Notes under the pieces: generated by a model | The model's input: only the letters and a program-made list of their open reading frames with translations | Databases searched by the model: none | What the model was told of the DNA's origin: nothing | Assembly: GCA_023101725.1 (NCBI GenBank) | Contig: JALJCO010001058.1 | Location: 186,001 to 250,000, forward strand | Origin: Atherinomorus stipes | Lineage: Eukaryota; Chordata; Actinopteri; Atheriniformes; Atherinidae | Length of the DNA stretch: 64,000 nt | Reading direction: 5' to 3' | Position numbers and translations under genes: made by a program | Part shown: one piece after another, positions 24,501-35,657 of the stretch | How the letters are laid out: each line of letters opens with the position of its first letter | Numbering within the stretch: position 1 is the first letter of the stretch

Positions 24501-27500
24501 TGAGTAATCAAGTCGAGCCAGCTTTATAGACTTGCTAAGACAAAAAGTAACTGATGCAAGTCTTAAGTCCATGTTGTGAAAGCAAAGTCTTCTACTTATG
24601 ATTTTATTGTAAGCACATTAGAGTAATTCCTCCCTGGTGCTGCTGAATGCTTTGTAGACACACCCTACAATAATTCTAACAGCTAATTTCCAATGGTATG
24701 AGAGGCCCTCTTATAGGTGATATGATGTTGACACACTGCAGATGTAAATATAAGCGGATGCTATGTGGATTTAGAGTGCTTTGTGTAACAAGGTCTTGTT
24801 TCATTGGACTGTATAGCATCCAAGAGAAGGATCTGAAGTTGAAGTCAATGGAAGAGAGTCTACAGGCAGCACAAGACAGCTGCTCTACCAGAGAGAAGAC
24901 CATTGAGGTGTGGACTTGTCTATTCCCATGAAACAGTTTTCATCAGATCATAATTTCTATGTGGCTTTGTCCCCGTTCGAGCTGTTGTCTGAATCAGTTT
25001 TTGTCTCACAGACTCTGGAGCAGCAGTCAGCTTCCCTGCAGGCAGAGCTGGAGCAGCTGAGACAGAAAGAGACACCAGAGGAGCTGACCAGTTCTGGTGC
25101 ACAGCTCCAAGAGCTCCAGGCTCAGTAAGTTAACCCCCACTCTTCACCATGGAGCTCTCTTAGACACGTCTTCTTAAATCAGTCTGATTTTGAGCAAATC
25201 TGAACCTCAGGCTGGAGGCAAAGGACCAGAAAATCCAGATGCTGGAGGGTGAGCTCGAGGCAAAGACAAAAGAGCTGAGTGAGAAGGTGGACCAGGTACA
25301 ACAACAGGTGAGAGGATCTTAGAGAAAAAAAAAAGTCTTGCAATGAAGTGCATCAAAATAAAGTGAAATTCAAACAGAGGGATCTCTTTACTGAGATAAA
25401 GTTTCATGTTCCTACTTTTTACTTGGCTTTTTTAAGCACCATGACATGGCTTTTATTCAGTCCTTTTTCCCCTTCTCCCCTGCTGCTATAGCAGTCCCAC
25501 ACAGGAGTGCCAAGCCCAGAGTTCCTTGAAGCGTAAGCAATATAATATTCCTACCAAACATGTTTTAATTTTTGAGGACCTTTACAACAATGTATACTAA
25601 ATGTCACAAATTGTGATTTTACTGTAATCCTCCAGGTTGTCTGAAAAGGAGAAGCAGGTCTGCAGTCTGCAGCACGAGCTGGCTGAGCTGAGGGATGCTC
25701 TGGAGCTTCATAGGAAAAAGAACAATGTAGGTTTCCTGCGGTGATGAACTGAGCTTGAATGCTACCGGAGGCTCTGGTTTATCCCTCTGAGAAATTGTGC
25801 TTCGTCCTTTGTGTGTTACAACAAAGCATACCCCCTCACACAGGCTTGGACACTGCATATATCCATACTCCCTGTTCTCCACTTGGTCTCACCTGTTTTG
25901 TTTTTTTGTTCTTTGAATTGATATTTTTTTGTTTCGTAGCCAAATAGAAAGCTCTCTACCAAATGGTGTGTATGCAACATATTTCAACACATCAGTGCAG
26001 ATGTCTGTTTTCATTGGTATTGTTTTAGCTGAGCATTACATAAGAGGGCTTCCAGCCTACTCTTTTTGTGTTTGCCATTGGTCATTACAGTTTCAGCAAG
26101 CTTGTTGTGGCTGTGGGTGATTCAGAGCAATAGAAAGTCGCCTATTTTTCCAGAAAAGTGTAGTTGAGAAGCATAAGCATAATATATAATGTTATCTATT
26201 TTTTTTTACCTTATGATAATATTTATACTCAGTTCATTGGTGCATATTGTTTTTATCCATATGTGGTATTACAACTGGGACGGTAGAAGCTACTGTTGTT
26301 TTTTTCCCCCCACTTCTGTTTTTACCGTTGGAGCATAGGTGGAAAACACCTTTTTTCAAAATGAGAAATGCGTTCGGATTGTTCTGTCACTCCAGCAGGT
26401 TTTAATTGAGGGTCACTAAATGCATTTTCCCCTCCGTGGCTAAACTGAAAGTAGTATCTCTCTGGAACTGACCAAAACAGGAGCTTCGGGAGAAAAACTG
26501 GAGTGCAATGGAAGCTTTGTCAACCACCGAGTCCATACTTCAAGGAAAACTCAGCAAAACTGTCAAGGTTCGACACCTCACTTCAGTCTGCTTCACTCTA
26601 GTTCCGATCTGATGCACTCCCCTTCAAAATGCTGTGTTTTGCCATATTTGACCCAGTGAAATTTTCTTTTCCACAGTCATCCATAACAACGCTGCATACT
26701 CATTTGCCTTACTGTCACTATTCCCTTTTCATTGTTTGGCCTCAAGAATTTTTTAATTAGTTTTGTTTTGAGCTGTTAAAACACGCAACCTGTCGTTGGC
26801 ATTTCAGATTTGAACAAATATTGGTTTCTTTGGAGAGCATATATTTTGTCTTTAAAGTCAAAGTTCAGGCCGATGCTTGGAAATGAGTTTGCAGTGATTT
26901 AGACCTTCATTAGATGTCATTAGCTTGAGATTCGTGGTTATCATTTCACAGCTTCCTGTCTTTCTTTCATGCAGCATGGCATGTTTTCCCCATTCTGCTT
27001 TGCGTCATCATACTGTCTATTATGACTAATTTAAAAAATTGAACCTTTTAATCAATATGTGACAGTCCTGCAATGCTTCTCAATGCTCTGTTTTCACAAA
27101 TGAACCCTCTTTAATCTCAACTGGGGTTAAGTGTGACCAACATAAAGCACAATTTACTTTACATTCAAAGCAGTTGGGATTCTTTTTGTGTAGTCCTGGC
27201 ATTGGCAACCAGATAGCTGCTCTATTAACAGTTACAGTGAGGTGTGTGTATTTTTGCCCCCCAACCCTAGGTAAGGGTACATGCTGAACCGTCGCCACAG
27301 CAGCTGCTCTTCTACCATTTCTGCACAGTAGAAAGCAGCTTTTGAGAGCTGAAGCAGGGAGTTCCTCTGCAGCTGTTGTGCACCGTCAATGCCGGTTGTA
27401 TTTCACTTAGCACTTGTTGCAAAACTTCCTTTGACATTGTGTTAATGTAAACAGTGATTGCAGTGCCAGGTTGGTTCTTCTTTGGCCTCAGAGTGACATT

Positions 27501-30500
27501 ACGTGCTGGTGGCTTATTATCGCATGTTGACATCCACCTGTTGATTTTTATTGAGAGCTTCAAGGTATTTTGGCTATTTCATGGATATTCACATCTGACA
27601 CATCTGACTTTTGTGTAAATGTGATCTATTGAAAGTCAGCCATGTTTTCCAAGTAGAAAAAGTGAGACTGTTTATACTCAACACCCCTAAGTGGCACAAG
27701 ATGCTGCTGCATGAATAATTGCTGACTTTGATTGAAGAAGCCTAAATGATGAATGAATGGCTGATTTAAATCAAAAAAGGAGCATACAAAGAAAATTGTG
27801 GTCATATTTTCTTGGATGACCACTGGACCCTGGAAGCACATTGCTGAGCTGTTTGCACAGTGAGTTCACAATCTCTTCTTTTTCTTGTGTTTTTGTACAT
27901 TCTTCCTTTTTTAGGAGAACCAGGAAGCATTAGCAATGTCTCAGGCTGAGTGTCGAGATGTTCTGCACAGACTTCTTCCTCATGTGCCTCTGCCTTCTGA
28001 ACAGGTATTGATAAAACTGTATTAAAAACTCTACAGTAACTGGGTTTTAGTAGTTGTCTCACTCATGCTTGACTTAAATCTTCACTACTCTTCACCAGAA
28101 CCATCAGGAGTGGCTGCAGAGATTTGAGAAGGCAATAGCTGAAAGCTCAGTGACACAATCCAGCCCAGCGTCAGAAGAATCGGAGGTAACCGGAATAACT
28201 TTAATGGCAAATCAAATATAATTCCTTTTTATGTTGTGCTTATAAATGGATAAATACTGTTTTTTTTATGTAGGAACTGGCTGAGAAACTGAAGGAAGCT
28301 GAGGAAACCCAAAGGATTTTACAGAAAGACTGTGAAACATACAAGAAGGTTTTGGCAGAAACGGTGAGAGACTTCTTAGAGTACGTCATGGGGTATGGTT
28401 GAATAGAAAAGGGAAAGAAATTGCCCCATGTCTAAAGCTCTTTACCTTAACCTCTTAGGAAAACATTTTAGGGTTAAGGAAAGGTGGAGAAAATCAGAGG
28501 GATGTGTGAAAAGACGACTGTCTGCACTGTGAATCTGCCTGAACTTACACTAAGATGCAATGAAACTACAGATCTTATATGAATATTCTGTAGAAATAGA
28601 TTTAGATACTTAAGCTAATGCAGTCTTATCACGAGTTAGACTATCATAATAGGATGATAAGATATGAAATATTACCTTATCAATGTTTGTAGTTGAGAAG
28701 AGAAAGGAGCACAAACGTGAAACATTGTGCTTGAAGGCTGCTCATATTTGCTGTCCTCATGTTTCCACAAAAAATCAGTTACTACAACTTGATGAACATA
28801 AACTGTGGGAAGGAATCATCTACTTTCTTTAATAAAGGATGGTGCATCTTCTTCTAAGGAGATAATGAAGGAAAATACTCATACGATTAACAAAAGACTG
28901 TTGAATAATTAACTGTCAGACTGGGCCTGTGGTTGCATGGTGGTCTTCCTTCCAAACTGAACCGCTCTTCTTGTTGGGTCCACAGGAGGGTATCCTGCAG
29001 CGTCTCCAGAACAGCGTGGAGCAGGAGGAGTCTCGCTGGAAGGTGAAGCTGGAGGTATCGCAGGTGGAGCTGAAAGAGGTATGTGTTCAGACAACCCCCA
29101 GATTGAATTCTGAATGTCATATGAAAACATCGCACGCTTGTTTCATTGAGCCACTCTTGTTCTTTTTTACCTCAGATGAGCCAAAAAGTTGCAAGCTTGG
29201 AGCAGGAGATTGAGAGACTAACTGATGGAGCAGAGTTGGAGAATGTCAGTCATTTTCTAACACACCTCTCAAATCTAAACTTCCATGTATTTTGTAAGAT
29301 GTGTGTTTTTACACTTCTGCTCTGTAGATGAAAAGAGAAAAACAGCACCTGGAGTCTGAGTTGGAAAGGGCGGAGCGTGAGAGCGCCACCTATGTGACAG
29401 AAGTCAGAGAGGTGAGCTGGAACTGAAGCTCTTCACAAAGGTTTCCTTGTGATTGTGTTCAACGTCCTGTGGCAAAAGCATGAGCTCTGCTGTGTGTCAG
29501 TTACATGCTGATATGTGTGGGTTTGTTATAAACATTTTGCAGGCTGGATTTTGGGGGTATAGGGTGTTTACACTACACACAAACTCAAAATTGTTGATCT
29601 ACACATGCATTACTCAGGCACCTCTTGTAATAGCTTTATTCTCGACTTAAAACTCTGGTAATTAAGTCATGCACAGCAGGATCCTGTGCTCTATTTATTA
29701 TTGTATTGCTCTACCATAGAGTATAATCAGATAGTTTTTCTTAGTATCCTTATAGCCTCATCGACTTCCATCACTGCTTAGATTGTTTCCTAGGAGCACT
29801 TTCCTGGATCAGCTCCTGCAAACTCCCATTAAACAAATCATCTCAAACTTAATTTCAGCTTAAAGATCTGTTGACTGAGTTGCAGACCAGACTTGATGGC
29901 TCATATACAGAGGCTATCAGGCAGAATGAGGAGCTGAGTTTGGTAAGCGTGGATCCCCTCTAGTTAGAGCTCCCTTAAAAGACTTTCCCTCGCTGCACTG
30001 AGCAGTGGCTCTACACTGACTGCCACAGGATGGGGCTCTTCAGCTTCTGCTTAACTGTGGGTCATCATTCGCAACGTATGGGGTCATGTGGTGATGGTAG
30101 ATTTGTTAATAGACAGAAAAATCAGGTTGCGAGTGATGATTCACCTTCACACACTGACACTTCAAAGACTAACACTTCTTTTTCACTCCTGCATTCTACT
30201 TAATCTCACCATCACACATCTATCATGGATGGCTTACTGGTTAACTTTTTCTCTGCAGTGGCCAAGAATATGTCCCATTTTTATGCTTCAGCTTTATTAA
30301 CTGCTGCTTCAGTCTTCAAACATGCATCCTTGCTTGATTAGCTCATGGTGTTTGTCTTGCATAAATGACCTTTTGAGATTTTTTTCTGTGGTTATTATCA
30401 GATGTCTGTAGTTGTAGAAGGGCTGTGTTCAAACCATCAAAGGCACAATTAAAACTATTGTTTACAAAAACCCAAACGGAACAGTTAAGATTGCCTTTGC

Positions 30501-31585
30501 TATATTTTTCTTCAACACTTGTCTGTTGAGTAGAAATAAATGTTTTTTTCTCTGTTGCTTTGTACAAGCAAGGACACAAATGGCAGGTTTATGAATACTT
30601 GGTGTCATTTATTTTGTTAGAAAGCTGTGGGGGTGGAGGGAAAAGTTACTGCATCAGAGATAAATTTACAGAGTTGCTAAAGCTGATTTCAAATTGGTGT
30701 ATAATTTTATGGTGTCACATGAATGAATGTGTTACTCAGGCCAAACTTCCTGTATTGTGACTCATCATCTTACTGGTAACTGTTGCAACAAACCCACAAG
30801 AATTAGGTGCTACTTTGGGTTTGAACATTGCCTTAATAGGCCAAGCAGCTGTTGTCCCTTATATGTGACCAGTGTTTGTGTGAGGATGTTGGATACTTTG
30901 TGTAATTTCTGAGAAATCAGGAAGTAATCACTGGCTGATGGCTCTGTTTTGATTCTAGCTGAAAACTCAGCTCACTGAGACGCTGTCCAAGTTGGAGACA
31001 GAGGAGAATGAGAGGCAAAAGGTGGCTGGTGACTTGTACAAGGTAACAACCCCAATTTCTTTTTCATAATGCCACTAGATAACCTGCAGGCTTCATTGTT
31101 AATTAGAGGAACTGTTTGGTCTTTTCCACAGGCCCAGCAGTCTCTTGATTCGATCCAGGGTGAGCTCTCAAAACTAACAGACAACGCTGATGACCTGATA
31201 GAAAACAGCAGTCTCTCGTCACAAAGAGTAAGAGCCTCACCCAGTTTTGGTGTTGTAACAAGGCTTATGCTTTAGAAAAGTTGGTGATGTTTCATGCTTT
31301 ATCATCAGGCTTAAAAAAGCAATTTTGTCTGTGGCAGGAGGAAATGGACAGGAAGGAGAAAATGACTGCAGGATTGAATCAGACGGTCAGAGAAATGCAG
31401 CAGCTGCTCCAAGCCGTCAGCCAGCAGCTCACTAAGGGACAGGAGGGTGTAAGTTTTTGTCACTTGGCAAAAGATAAGATTGTAATTTTTTAAAATTTGA
31501 AACCGTGTGTTTGAATGTTCAGGCTGAACGTGTGTGTGTGTGTGTGTGTTTACAGGAGGCTGACAAAGATCTGCCCAAGGTATAG
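17862..31585 (+). CDS. ktn1: Kinectin, ER coiled-coil membrane protein
   Basis: The first coding exon (coding part 17862-18552) and 34 further exons join in frame to a TAG at 31583-31585, giving 1261 aa (human KTN1 1357). Kinectin sits in the ER membrane by an N-terminal anchor and was described as a kinesin receptor; it also binds translation elongation factor complexes and Rho GTPases. Layout: membrane anchor at about residues 10-31, a lysine-rich cytosolic region to about 320, then a long coiled coil rich in Glu, Gln, Leu and Lys. Identity to human KTN1 is clear at both ends: FLFFWLFMKET near the start, and RQKVAGDL.KAQQSL and QTV..MQQLLQAVSQQLTK near the end. Human KTN1 is distinguished from its paralogue RRBP1 by these C-terminal motifs. 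Exon groups are given in separate entries. Confidence 0.95.
18775..19460 (+). CDS. ktn1: ktn1 exons 3-5: repeated basic modules
   Basis: Exons 18775-18933 (159 nt), 19115-19219 (105 nt) and 19330-19460 (131 nt). The first two are symmetric phase 1-1 exons, so each can be skipped without breaking the frame. Exon 3 ends SGKKKNASKKQKTEPG and exon 4 ends SGKKQKNENDK, echoing the end of exon 2. Exon 5 (ENTEVKLKELLSGLSSLALSEAEA) corresponds to the human ENAEVKFKDFLLSLKTMMFSEDEA segment and returns the frame to phase 0. Confidence 0.92.
19554..21889 (+). CDS. ktn1: ktn1 exons 6-11: first part of the coiled coil
   Basis: Exons 19554-19658, 19779-19910, 20099-20205, 20738-20882, 21493-21580 and 21705-21889. 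They match human KTN1 from the REKLL..LQEE region through REQLESQITRLQQENTILRD (human REQMEAEIAHLKQENGILRD), SAELNKLRSEYGSLMKEL, AQLQDAKRRWEDF and SKNKELQTIHGSLTEAMVSK. Heptad-like Leu spacing is clear. A miniature transposon lies in the intron after exon 11. Confidence 0.93.
21961..22306. mobile_element. Miniature inverted-repeat element in ktn1 intron 11
   Basis: Bases 21961-21977 read CTTTCAGACTTGCATTG, and the reverse complement of 22290-22306 reads CTTTCAGACTTGCACTG, 16 of 17 identical. The 346-base unit between them is CpG-richer than the flanking intron and has no transposase frame, as expected for a non-autonomous DNA transposon. The superfamily is not clear to me. Confidence 0.6.
22519..25726 (+). 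CDS. ktn1: ktn1 exons 12-24: tandem exon-cassette coiled coil
   Basis: Exons (length): 22519-22587 (69), 22694-22731 (38), 22829-22919 (91); 23127-23195 (69), 23307-23344 (38), 23467-23557 (91); 23635-23703 (69), 23821-23858 (38), 24817-24907 (91); 25012-25124 (113), 25211-25307 (97); 25495-25532 (38), 25636-25726 (91). Three exact copies of a 69-38-91 cassette (198 nt, 66 aa, phases 0, 0, 2, 0) are followed by one in which the first two exons appear fused (113 = 69+38+6; 97 = 91+6) and a last one lacking the 69-nt exon. Protein units share a pattern such as N..L..EIQ.LQAQISDQ, then IEELQK, then KE...K..E. The acceptor at 25489-25494 is TAGCAG, allowing an extra codon. Confidence 0.92.
26481..31585 (+). 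CDS. ktn1: ktn1 exons 25-36: C-terminal coiled coil
   Basis: Exons 26481-26567, 27915-28004, 28099-28185, 28274-28363, 28986-29078, 29176-29244, 29328-29411, 29859-29942, 30959-31042, 31132-31227, 31338-31448 and 31556-31585. Every length is a multiple of three and every junction is phase 0. They match human KTN1 in order: LREKNW.AMEALS.TE, EILQ/GILQRLQ.SVEQEE..WKVK, YVTEVREL.DLLTEL, RQNEELSLLK.QL.ETL, ERQKVAGDL.KAQQSL, and LNQTV..MQQLLQAVSQQLTK. Human ends KEKEHYQVLE; this gene ends KGQEGEADKDLPKV from a separate 30-nt last exon, so the terminus is its own. Confidence 0.93.
31529..31550 (+). repeat. (TG)n repeat forming the last ktn1 acceptor tract
   Basis: About ten TG units sit at 31529-31550, ending five bases before the acceptor AG (31554-31555) of the final 30-nt coding exon. 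They take the place of a normal polypyrimidine tract. Confidence 0.9.
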
Positions 31586-32570
31586 TGAGAGGAGGACAGT
31601 ACCACGCAGTTACGGTGACTGCACTACAGAGACCACCCTTGACCTTCGGTCTCATCACTACCACGCAATACCATACTGTCACACTTAGCCACCTCTTCCC
31701 TCCCAACCTCGATCACCTCACCTGTACTGTAGGCAGCCTCCAACTGACTCTGACCTAGGGGCTGGTAAACCACTCCCAGACTTGCTGTTGGCCACAAGGG
31801 AGCAGGCAGAGGTTACTGTTCAATTCCAAACACTCCAGGCACGGTACCAAAACACAAACTACTCCACTCCAGCCACATTCCTCTTCTTTTGCAGCATCAT
31901 CATTTTTATTCTAAACTTAAAGAATTACCTCCAGCATAATTTAAACTGTGTGGCAACCATTCCTCTGTTGAAAAATAATTTTAAAAAACCTGTATTTTTC
32001 CAATGAAATCCTTTTGCAGTAGTTTTTGTCTCGAAGACAGAGATACAAATTTCCACCTTAACAAACTTTGGGTTTTCAGTCCTTTACTTCTTAACTTAAA
32101 GTTATGTATTGTTTAAATGTACCAGTTAGGACCTGCTGAAATACACTATGTTGTTGATCTGTTGATTTGCCTCCTGACCAGACGATTGCCACAAACTATA
32201 CATCGTCGTGCATCCATTGCTCCATGCATACCTTGGCTCAGTACTGGGTGGGAGAAAGGAGAGCAGAAGAGATCTCGGCATGTCAGACAGGTCACTACGT
32301 GACTGTAACTATGGAGATGCATGGACAAACTGTAGTCAGGTCTGTACTGCAGCTCCAAAGATAAGGGAGTATGTGACCCTGGCTGTGAGAGGGAAAGGCC
32401 GGGTCAACAGTTTAGGTTTTTAATTCTACCACAAGTACTCTAGGAACAAGCGTCCCATTTCATCTGTAATCAACACTCGCTGTCATGTTGCTAAATTCAT
32501 TAACACTGAGATTTTCTTCTTTTTGTAACGGGTGATGTTAATAAAAGGGATGCTTAATAATTCTGTCCAG
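31586..32570 (+). terminator. ktn1: ktn1 3' UTR with AATAAA at 32540-32545
   Basis: There is about 1 kb of non-coding sequence after the TAG. AATAAA at 32540-32545 is followed 30 bases on by a GT/T-rich stretch (TGTTCTGTTTC), a classic cleavage context. A slightly GC-richer part at 32160-32430 has overlapping short open frames in two phases but no recognisable product. Some longer 3' isoforms could use later AATAAA words. Confidence 0.6.
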
Positions 32571-35389
32571 TGTTCTGTTTCATTTTTTCCACTGCAATAT
32601 TTCTTTTCAACACTGTGGGGCAGCACACAACCTTTGTTGATGTTACACATAGATCGAAAAACCTGAATCTGCTCAGGGAAGTTGCAAAGCCTCTGTTCAA
32701 ATCGATTAAATCAGCTTGGAAATACAATAAACTTGTTATGTGCTGAGGTTATTTTTAGGAGGAATGTGAAGATTCTCTATACTGTACTGCATCAATTACG
32801 AAACATTTGGGTGTGATCAGTTTCCTGTGACAGGAACACTATGATCCCTCAGAGCAGGACACTATTTGAAGAGCTTTTAGTAAATATATTTTCCATTTGT
32901 AGGAAAAATGAGAATATATGTTGTCGTGCTTGAAAAAACACTAAATATTTTGAGCCCTTGGAAAGCATGCACACAATAACAATGCACAGATTTCATATAG
33001 ATGATTTGATTTTAAATGTTTTGGATCATCTGTTCCCAGAACCAGCTTTATAATTTGTATAGGTTTAAATTCAACTTATGTGACCAAACCCAAATTTATG
33101 CTGGCTTTATCTGCACAGAAAGCTGTTGCTCTCCTGCATGTTAAAAGGCCTTTAAAACAACAAGACTGTTGTGCTAGCTGAGAGGGTGGGGGTGTCAGGT
33201 CAGGAGCACAAGCAACATGGGATCAGCACATTCTTCACATTCTCCCACACTGTCATGCTACAGTCAGCTGATTGGAGATCTGGCTTTTACTTTCATGGAA
33301 ACCTCGCGACGCGACGTAGACAACAGCATCTTCAGTGTGCTCTTTTAACCAAATCAGAGAGCCTGTCGCAGCTTGCTGATGGAAGTTGCATAGCTACAAG
33401 TGCAGTCTACTGTATAATAGAAGCTTCCAAATATCAGTTTACAGGGGTTTTTTTTGCATGAGTGATTGTGTAGTGTCATCTCAGAAAAGATGGGGAGAAA
33501 TGTTCTGTCATCTAGCTTCTAGGGAAGCCTGACTTGTAATTCTTTGTTGGGAATCCAATGGAAAAAAGCTGTCTGAGGTCATACTTCTGATGCGTAAAGC
33601 TTACCCGGAAGCGGCTGGAAAGTTCACAGGAGCTTTGTGCTTCTCTTATCACCACTGCTCATAGTCCCTCAATTGTGCAATTTAGCCTGTTGAAGTAGGC
33701 CTTTACTCTGCATGCTTCTTGCCTGGTAACACTTGACTCCTCCTCCTAAACATAGATTTGCACTTGCACTAGCCAGCACAACTTCAGCAAGGCAGCCCAC
33801 TCCCTGCATCTGCTCTCCATCAGCGTGGTATGTGCTGGAGAGCCTTTGATCCCCACCCCCAACTCTGCTGTGTGTGTTTGTGTGGGTGAGTCAGTCAGAT
33901 GTAGAAAAAAAGGAAAAGACTTTAGTGCTCTGTTACACAGACAATGCCCAGTGGATGAAAGCAAAGCGGAAAGAGACAGTGACACAAAAGAGCAGTAAAC
34001 ATTCATTATACCCACAGCATTAAGGGAAGCCCCAAGCCTTGTAGTTATGGGCCTAACAGAGCTTGATGCTTGTGCGCAACTGCTGAAGAAGCTGGAGTTC
34101 ACTCATCTGTGCTATTAATGGACAAGCATGTGCAGCTATGAACAGAACTGACAAATGTCAAATATTTAAGCTCTGTTTACCACAACTGGAGAAAAATCTA
34201 AATAATGTTGTATCCTACTGTACTGTGAACTTCTTGGTTATTACACACAAGGGTGGGGCTCTAAATATCTCCATGGACCCCAGTGACCCTTGACTACCTT
34301 TGTTTTTTGTGTCAAGTGTTATTGCACTTTGAAACTGAATACCAGTTCAAACAGAAGGCGGTAATTACAGAGGCAATGGGGCCATGGAAGGGGCCCGAGG
34401 CAGCGGGGACACCTTCAGCCATGCAGGTTCTTGTGAAAACAAGGCAGAAGTTGTAAAGTGTTGATGAGACTGCCAGACAGAGGAGGAGAAGAGGTACATT
34501 AATCAGAATGGTGTGAGAACTAGCTACTTGGGACATTGGAAGAGGTGAGCACTATAGCTTCATACCAACCTTAGTTGCATTACTATCTATGACTCAGCCA
34601 AATTACAAAGGTCTCTAGTATTCAACCGAATTGTATCTAATCACATGACTATAAATCCAGTGACTGATAAGACATTACAGTCTAACAAGCATATCTGTAT
34701 GCCTAGTTCCAAAATGAAAGAGAACAGAATGACCACACTGGAGTAGTGGTCAGTGTGAGAATAATATTTCTAGGCATGTATATAGTGATGTCATTGGGTT
34801 GCATAATCAATCACATGCATAAGCAAACTGTAATATAGTCTTAATCAAATAAAGCTTTTAAAGAGCTAAAGGGGGTCATGGACTAAATCTGATTTCAAAA
34901 TCGTTTCAGTACTCAGGAAACATAGCAGGAGGATTATTTTCACCATGTGTTTCCCACTATTCCTCTATGAGGGGCTCACCCAGACCTGTGCAGCTTTTTT
35001 GCAGTCATAAAAACGTGCGATGTATAAGACTTTTATTTTTAATCAAAACCATTAAGTCTAAAAGCAAAATATATAAACACGAAATTAAATGTACGATATA
35101 AACATTATAAACAAATTTAAAAAGTATTATCTCTTTAAGAATTCCCAGATTGTACTCTTTGTTTACATAACAGAAGGTGCAATCCATGAACATTGTAAGG
35201 TTGTTCAACAGTGATGTTATACGCACGATTTGATTATTATGCTCAAACATTCATCAAAAAAACACCAAATATTTTTGGGAAATTTATTTTAAAACCTTTT
35301 AATAACTACAGACAGTAAGGGTTGGCCAGACACGCCGTTTAAAATCAGACTTGGTGGGAAGTTCACCCTACAAAAGTAAAGAGGAAGCG
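32571..35389. other. ktn1-peli2 intergenic region
   Basis: No gene is seen. Open frames up to 118 codons on both strands lack support. Bases 34340-34540 (GGTAATTACAGAGGCAATGG, GGGGCCCGAGGCAGC) look more constrained than the flanks and might be a regulatory element. The rest is AT-rich unique sequence. Confidence 0.5.
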
Positions 35390-35657
35390 AATGGTACATT
35401 CCGGCCCAGCTCCTCGCTGTTTTTGTATCTGCTGTAGAGCGGATTCAACCGCGAAGTAAGTTACGTTTCGCAATGTCGCCGTAAAGAAGTTTTGGGGCAG
35501 TTTAATTTAAAGAAAACTGGATTTGTGTGAATATCGACACAAATGCTATCATGTTATGAAACGAGAGCGCTTCGTGTTATTTAAAGGGAATTCTGGCTAT
35601 TTGTAAGCCGCTGTTATTACTGTATAGCTAACGTAACACAGCGAAGCCAGAAGCCTC
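35390..35657 (+). promoter_or_regulatory. peli2: peli2 promoter and 5' UTR
   Basis: There is a local rise in CpG (TTCCGGCCC, CAACCGCGAAG, GTTTCGCAATGTCGCCG), followed by a TATAGCTAACGTAAC word at 35622-35636 just before the ATG. No TATA box is convincing. The start site probably lies between 35390 and 35600. Confidence 0.45.
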
